Part shown: in pieces, positions 58,401 to 64,000 of the stretch
Layout: every line of letters begins with the position of its first letter
Numbering within the stretch: the stretch's first letter is position 1
DNA from: Strigops habroptila
Taxonomy: Eukaryota; Chordata; Aves; Psittaciformes; Psittacidae
Assembly (NCBI RefSeq): GCF_004027225.2
Contig: NC_044278.2
Location: forward strand, 101,362,743-101,426,742
Direction: 5' to 3'
DNA length: 64,000 nucleotides
Translations under genes and position numbers: made by a program
The notes under the pieces: generated by a model
Databases searched by the model: none
What the model saw: only the letters and a program-made list of their open reading frames with translations
What the model was told of the DNA's origin: nothing

Positions 58401-60374
58401 CTCTCTGAGCATAAGCAAAATAGGAAGTCTCAAGAGGTGACTTTGTCTGTGCCTTGAGCCAGCTCTGGGTGAAGGAAAGGGAGACATGCTTTTGGGAGTT
58501 TCTGCTATGGCCTCAAAGGCACAGTCATGCTTGTGGAAGCCACTGTAGCTACCGCATGTTCATGAGAGCCATGTGCAGAGGACCCTGAGGGCCAGGAGGC
58601 TGTGACAGGAGCTGTACAACAGCTCTAGATCATACCAGCTTTCCTCCAAAATGCCTGACATCCAGGAAGACAGTAACCAAGAGTTTGTTCATCTCAAGTG
58701 CAGCAGTATGAGGCAGCACGGTACTGCTCCGAAGATTGATGACAAGACTGGGACCTTGGCTGGGACCCACCGGACATGCAGCAGGGCTAATAGTGCCTGT
58801 GCTGTTATCTGCTGATGGAACACAGTGCTGCTGCCTGCCCGCCAGCCTCTCACCAGCGTGGGGATGTCTGTGCAAGGTGATCTTGCAACATTGCAGGGGC
58901 AGAGATGACCAAGCAACCTGGGCAAGGTGTGAAGTAAGGTATCACAGGATAGCGGTGAGATGATCTGGCACATGCCTACACAACCCTCAAAACCAGCAAA
59001 CTCTGTACCCCATGGATTTACTGTAGCTCATAGGAGGATTATTTGCTAAGACCATCTTTTTTTCCCTTTTTGAAGGAAAAAGTGGTGCCTCATCAGAAGA
59101 TAATTTGAGGCAAACAAGCCTAATACAGTAAAGTTGCTGTGGCAGGAAGTACAGAACAAATCCACATCCCATCAGAACTAACCTGCTTGTAGCTTCGCAT
59201 CCAAAAGTGTTAGTCCATTTATTGCCCATTAAAAATTCCCTTTGTCTCTTCTCAGTTGTGGTGCATACTTAAGATGTTAAAGCTGGCACTGTCAGTCTCT
59301 AAAGTAATGTTTGAGATCTGTTTACTCATTAACTTTCAAATGCAGGACACTTTCAAAACCTTTTCCCAAGGGCATCCCTGTGTTCTGTTTGAGAGAGTTA
59401 CTGTTGTTTTCCCACCTACCCTGAAGGGCTGTTTATAATACCATCTCTTGCCTTTAATCCTCTTCTTCTTTCATGTCTAACAAACAGTGTTGAGCAGAAC
59501 ATGTGGAAAAGGTAGATCTCACACATTATAATCATCTATAGTTAACTGAAGAAAATAAATGCTTTGCAGTTAGAGGTTTCATTTTGTAAAGTAACACTCT
59601 AGGAGCTTTTTCCTATATTTTTCCAGATAAAACCTCTGTTCTTCCAGGCCCAAGGTTTGTACAGATAGTAACATGGATAAAGGGTATCTAGAACTGATCC
59701 TGTGAGTTGATGTGCACTCCGCACAGTGACTGGGCTGTCACAGAAGGGATTCTTCTTAGGAAACCCTATACAGAGGGATACCTTGAGATGCACACACAGG
59801 AATGTGGGCTGTATTGAGATGTTGAACTATGACAGAAAACATTACCTTTCAAAACTGGTCACTGTTTCTGGTGGTGGTTTTTTACAGGTTGCCTTGATTT
59901 ATTTAGCTCTTTTTGCCCTATATGTGAGCACCTTGTGCATATATTTTTCTTCACAGCTTTTGTGTGGGGCAATGCGGGACTCCATGTTACACTGATCTGA
60001 GAGGCGATCATTTGAAGAGCACTTCTTTCAGCAGCAGTGCCAACATAAGCATCCCCTGCTTTCCCCTTGCCCTCTCCCACGACTCACTTACCCCTCAGCT
60101 GTGCCAGTGTCTATGCCGTGAGGGAAACAAATCGCAGAACACATCCAGGTTAAAAATAGCTGAAAAAGAAAGAGAGAAAAATGAATTCCAGAACCTGGAC
60201 TGACATCCTACATGTACATCCAAAGCCAATACAACAGAATCTTTTTAGCTTAGATTCAATCTGTCTGTCTGGCTCCGTCAGTAATTCTTACCTGATTTCA
60301 CAGAGGACAGAAAGGTGGAAGTTTCAAAAGCTATCGATTTCCTTCCTAAATTTTGTGATGGCTTTCTAAATTTT

Positions 60375-60560
60375 TGTGAGGTGCGAAGACCTCGATTAGA
60401 GAAATGTGGCCAGGAGGCAACTGGCCAGTATGTCCGCACTGGCTGACCGTGTATGCATTAGCTGGTCAGCCACTATATACGCCCAATAAGGAGTCTTAGA
60501 GCATATAAGGAGGGAAGAGTCAGGCTTGGTGTAGCTATTCTCTTTTAGGATGGGGGGAAG
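60375..60560 (+). promoter_or_regulatory. LTR-like or promoter-like segment with CCAAT and TATA boxes
   Basis: A segment with more CpGs than its surroundings begins TGTGAGGTGCGAAGACC. It holds the 9-bp inverted repeat TGGCTGACC (60440) / GGTCAGCCA (60464), then CCAAT at 60483-60487 and TATAA at 60504-60508, 17 bases apart. This order and spacing is that of a Pol II core promoter, such as the U3 of a solo retroviral LTR. No second LTR, primer-binding site or retroviral gene is seen, and the 3' limit is not clear. Confidence 0.3.
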
Positions 60561-63500
60561 GGACACAACTATGAAGCAAAGGTAACAGACCTAGAAGAAG
60601 CCAAGAGCCATTAGTTCCACTGTTCACAAAGCAATTTGTTTTGAAAAACCCAAAAATTCTATAAAATAAGACCTCTTCTGCCAGTGAGCCTGTAAATCAA
60701 GTAATAGTTTCTCATCCAATTTGGGAAGAAGCTGAGAGCTCAGGCTCAGATTCCTGTTCCGACTCCAGCAACCACTTCTGCTTTTAGCACTTCGAACACC
60801 AATGGAAACCACGGATACCGATTTCTTTCCCATACTCAAGTTGTCACTTAAAGCCCTTGTTTCTTCTGAACAACTCTTTTCAGCACTTGCTTCAGCTCTG
60901 TTCCTACCTGCTTCCTTTCTAATCTACACCAGCATACCAAGAGCTCTGCTCCGTTCTCTTCTTATCCTTCTTGCCTCCCCTCTGGCCGATCAATGGCCTC
61001 AAACTTTGGTACTGGGCAGTACACAAAATATTCAGTATGCCATATCTGAAAATGATGGGTATTTTGGTGCAAACAGAATTTGGCTCTTCCTGCCAACCTC
61101 TTCTCAGGGGAAAGAGACCCAGGATGTCCTTGCCACTTTTGCTGCCCTGTAGAAGGGACTGGGTGGGGTGGGAGCCACATGGAAGTCATGAGACACCTTG
61201 TGAGCCATGGCTGTACTCCATGGACAGAAGCGGAAGGGTCTTTATGTTCCCGTGCCCATGTCTTCTTCTCAGCAGCCCTACCAAATGAGTCTTTCACCAT
61301 CATGTCTACAGCACTTCAGGGTGTGCCCTCTGCCATGCCTACAAGCGCACAGGGTCTGGTTGCACACTGGGGATGCAAGTTGAGCTCTGTGGCTGCTTGC
61401 CTCTGTTCTTGGGAAGAGAGTAGCAGACTGTGTCAGAAGCAGATATTGCCTTTGGTAGAGAAGGCTTTAATCAGAACAAGTGTCTGACAGAAACTGGTTG
61501 TATTCCTGCCACTGTGGTGGGTTTCTGTAGCCTTTGCTTTCCCCAGTAGCAGAAATTACCATCACCATAGGCAGGTCTTGGGCTTCTCCAGCTGGGAAAC
61601 CAGAGGCTTTGGGCAGCTGGGGTTTTCCTGGTGTGGGAAATCCCTGGGCGTCAGTAATCCAGTGTAATGGGCTCTGTGCCAGCCCCGTGCAGACACCCAG
61701 GAACATTACTGGGAGCTGCACCCAACGCAATCTGTCTGCAGATACTCCAGTCTCACCACAGGTATGGAGCAAGGTGTGACAGGAAAGACCTGAGACAGCT
61801 CCTAGGGGATCTGCATGCATCAATTTCCTTGTCATTGCATGCCTCTGGGCCTGCTCCAGTCCACACACCACACAGGTGGCCAGCTCAGCTCCTGCAAGAG
61901 AGGCATCTTCACAGACCTTCCTAGCACTGATTTCACTTGCAGAGCTAGTTTCTGTAGGGGTCTTTTATCCCCCACTGCCCCCCAAATGGAAGAATATAGC
62001 CATTATGCAAAGGTGCCACTGTGGCCCTGTAAAGGAGACCTAAAGGGGAAGCTAGGGCTGCCTTGCTTGAACAGGGTGCTAGAAGGTTCCATCCCCTCTC
62101 CTCACCAGACACAGGAGCGCAGGAGGCGCTGGTGAATCCTTACCAACATGAGCAGCCTCATGCAAAGCGGAGCAGCCCTTACATTGCTGCAAGTGATGTT
62201 AGGATCTGGCTTTATCCTTGGGCAACTACAGGATTTGAGGAAGTGATGGCAGGGGCAATGATCAGAAAGCTGGCAGAAATGGTGCAATTGGTGTATCAAA
62301 GGCCCTCCTCCTCTCCTCCAGTCACATTTTAACAGTACCCTATTTTACCCTATGTGTCAGTAAACAACAAAATCATTACCGATAAAACTCGCCTTAAGCA
62401 ACAAGACACATGTGAACAATAAAGCACTAAGAGCCACATTTTCAAAAGTGTCTGTGCAGAAATGTCTATTGTACAATGTATAAGCAGCATGTGGTCTGGA
62501 TGTGGCAAGCAGCAACGGGAGAGGAAAAGGGGAACAGATGGAACCTGTACTTGAGTGACAAGAGCGGACGTAGGCTCAGATCGAGTTCTGTAGTGTGCAG
62601 AGGATGAGCTTTTGAAAAGCTGAAATAATAACCACATTTTAAGGAGGACTGTGCTAATGGGGCATGCAGATAAGCACACCGAATGGTGGAACTGCAGAAC
62701 ACACAGCAGTGGAGACAGTGATATATACAAAGCATATGAAAAGTTCGCTCTGACACGCCAGCCATGCGTACAATCAAAGGTGTGCACATTTTAGAAACAT
62801 CAGCCTCCCTGAAACCTCAATGACTTAGCAATAAAACATCAGGAAACGATAAGTCGGGGTCAGAAAGGTCTGAGAATTCCACACAGCTGAAATAAATCTT
62901 GAGCAAGAGGAATTAGCATCAAGAAATGAGATTCAGATGTTTAAAGCTGATTGTCTGAACCAAGTTAATATAATGCACCATGTTTCACTTCAAAACGTTT
63001 GGATTGTGCAGCTGGGAAGCCCTTCCCATGATTGTGAAATGCAGCAGCTCGCTGTATCTGAGAAGGCTGGGATAGATGTGTCAGCCTGGACACGAGCAGG
63101 CTATAAATGATGAATTGGGATTGCAGCCTTTACTGTCCCAGTCCAGTTTTACCAGTTTCCTGGTCCACTAGCACAGAAAACAAGCCCAGCAGCAAGGCTG
63201 TGTGAAGATCCTACCTTCACATACTCTGGACTTGCTCTCTTCCTCCATCCATCTCCCCAAGGACTGAAAATGCTCACTTGCTCACTCTCTTCTTTCCAAC
63301 TGTAAAGTGCTCTGGCAATAAGCATCCCTTGCTCTCTTATTTTCAGCGTATTCAAGAGAACATCTATTCAGCTATCCAGCCTTTCCAAGGGTAATTATAC
63401 TCTCTCCATCCCTTCCACCAAGTCTAGTGTTGGAGTTCATGGCTCTAGAAAATCATATTTACAAACTGCAATGGTATGGGACAATCACATTTTCACTCCT

Positions 63501-64000
63501 CTTTGCATGTGCACAGAAGGAAGCCTTTACCTGTATTAATGCAGCACAGCACCATGACCATCTGTGTGGGACACTAAGCCTGCAAAACTTGTACACTTCC
63601 AGTGCTAACCTTTTAATTCAGGCAAATCTCAGAGAGATTTATATTAACTTAGAGGTACACATGTACTGCATAAGCTCCTTCAGCCTAGCAAGGTAATCCA
63701 AGGGTCCAAAAGGACCCACCTGAAAAGCACACCTTGTGGAGAATGAGACTCTCATAGGTATGATGGTTTTGCAGGCTGGCAACTCATTTGGTTTGTAGCT
63801 TTGTTAGGTTGTGATGCTGGTGGGGGTGGCTCTTTCCTGGGACAAGATAAGACACTCAGCAGTCCTTGGGAGAGATCTAATTAACAGGAGACGAGTGTAA
63901 CAGTACTCCTCCATGCACTATCTGTTCATGGTGACCAGCTCTCAACTGGGGTGATGGTGCACAGAAAAGTTAGGCAATACAGATATTAAGCTCTCATATC
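60561..64000. other. Intergenic DNA, no gene seen
   Basis: Open frames of up to about 145 codons on both strands without recognisable domains. No CR1 fragment, tRNA or splice-framed exon was identified. If the segment at 60.5 kb is a promoter, its transcript would run into this stretch. Confidence 0.45.

Larger units (their letters stand above)
50898..60374. other. Intergenic DNA, no gene seen
   Basis: About 9.5 kb without a supported gene. Notable sequence features are a TTTG microsatellite (51035-51059), a duplicated TGGCACAGGC (about 53379-53400), a 40-base purine tract (55418-55457) and a short TATG/GATA-rich stretch near 57030-57060. Confidence 0.5.

Noticed and set aside
1-64000. A CRISPR array, operon, prophage or other prokaryotic system
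   Set aside because: The window is vertebrate: spliced gene, CpG island, CR1 LINEs and long gene-free DNA. No regularly spaced repeats or dense coding blocks are present.

Overview
The window is vertebrate genomic DNA, almost certainly from a bird. The evidence is a single multi-exon gene with GT-AG introns and a large CpG island, plus scattered CR1 LINE fragments of the kind that dominate avian repeat content. The one gene I can identify is HMGB1, on the + strand. It encodes a 215-residue protein with two HMG boxes and a 30-residue acidic tail. The species cannot be fixed from the sequence alone.

Layout: 1-4.6 kb is AT-rich upstream DNA with no gene I recognise. A CpG island covers about 4.6-7.35 kb. 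It holds a TATA-less promoter with three CCAAT boxes (5258, 5302, 5333) and a half-CRE (5238). Noncoding exon 1 lies at about 5375-5533, and a GC-rich first part of intron 1 is studded with YY1-like ATGGC motifs. Coding exons 2-5 are 8424-8573, 8898-9043, 10022-10196 and 12200-12376; together they give an uninterrupted reading frame. The 3' UTR runs from 12377 to about 14.2 kb with a proximal (12831) and distal (14178) poly(A) signal, a G-quadruplex motif, and long poly(T) and poly(A) runs.

From about 14.45 kb to the end (49.5 kb) I see no protein-coding exon I can support. This looks like an intergenic desert. It contains five CR1 LINE remnants, one of them a decayed antisense ORF1 (GDSL esterase) fragment at about 46.86-47.44 kb. 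It also has a 29-bp minisatellite, three long perfect inverted repeats (16768-16807, 20668-20705, 41206-41250), a few AT-rich homeodomain-motif blocks, a CpG-enriched patch near 22.4 kb, and an LTR-like or promoter-like segment near 60.4-60.55 kb.

I found no convincing new multi-gene biological system. The observations most worth checking are a CR1 tail that appears to supply the branch point of HMGB1 exon 3, the G-quadruplex in the HMGB1 3' UTR, the three long perfect hairpins, and the isolated CCAAT/TATA segment near 60.5 kb.
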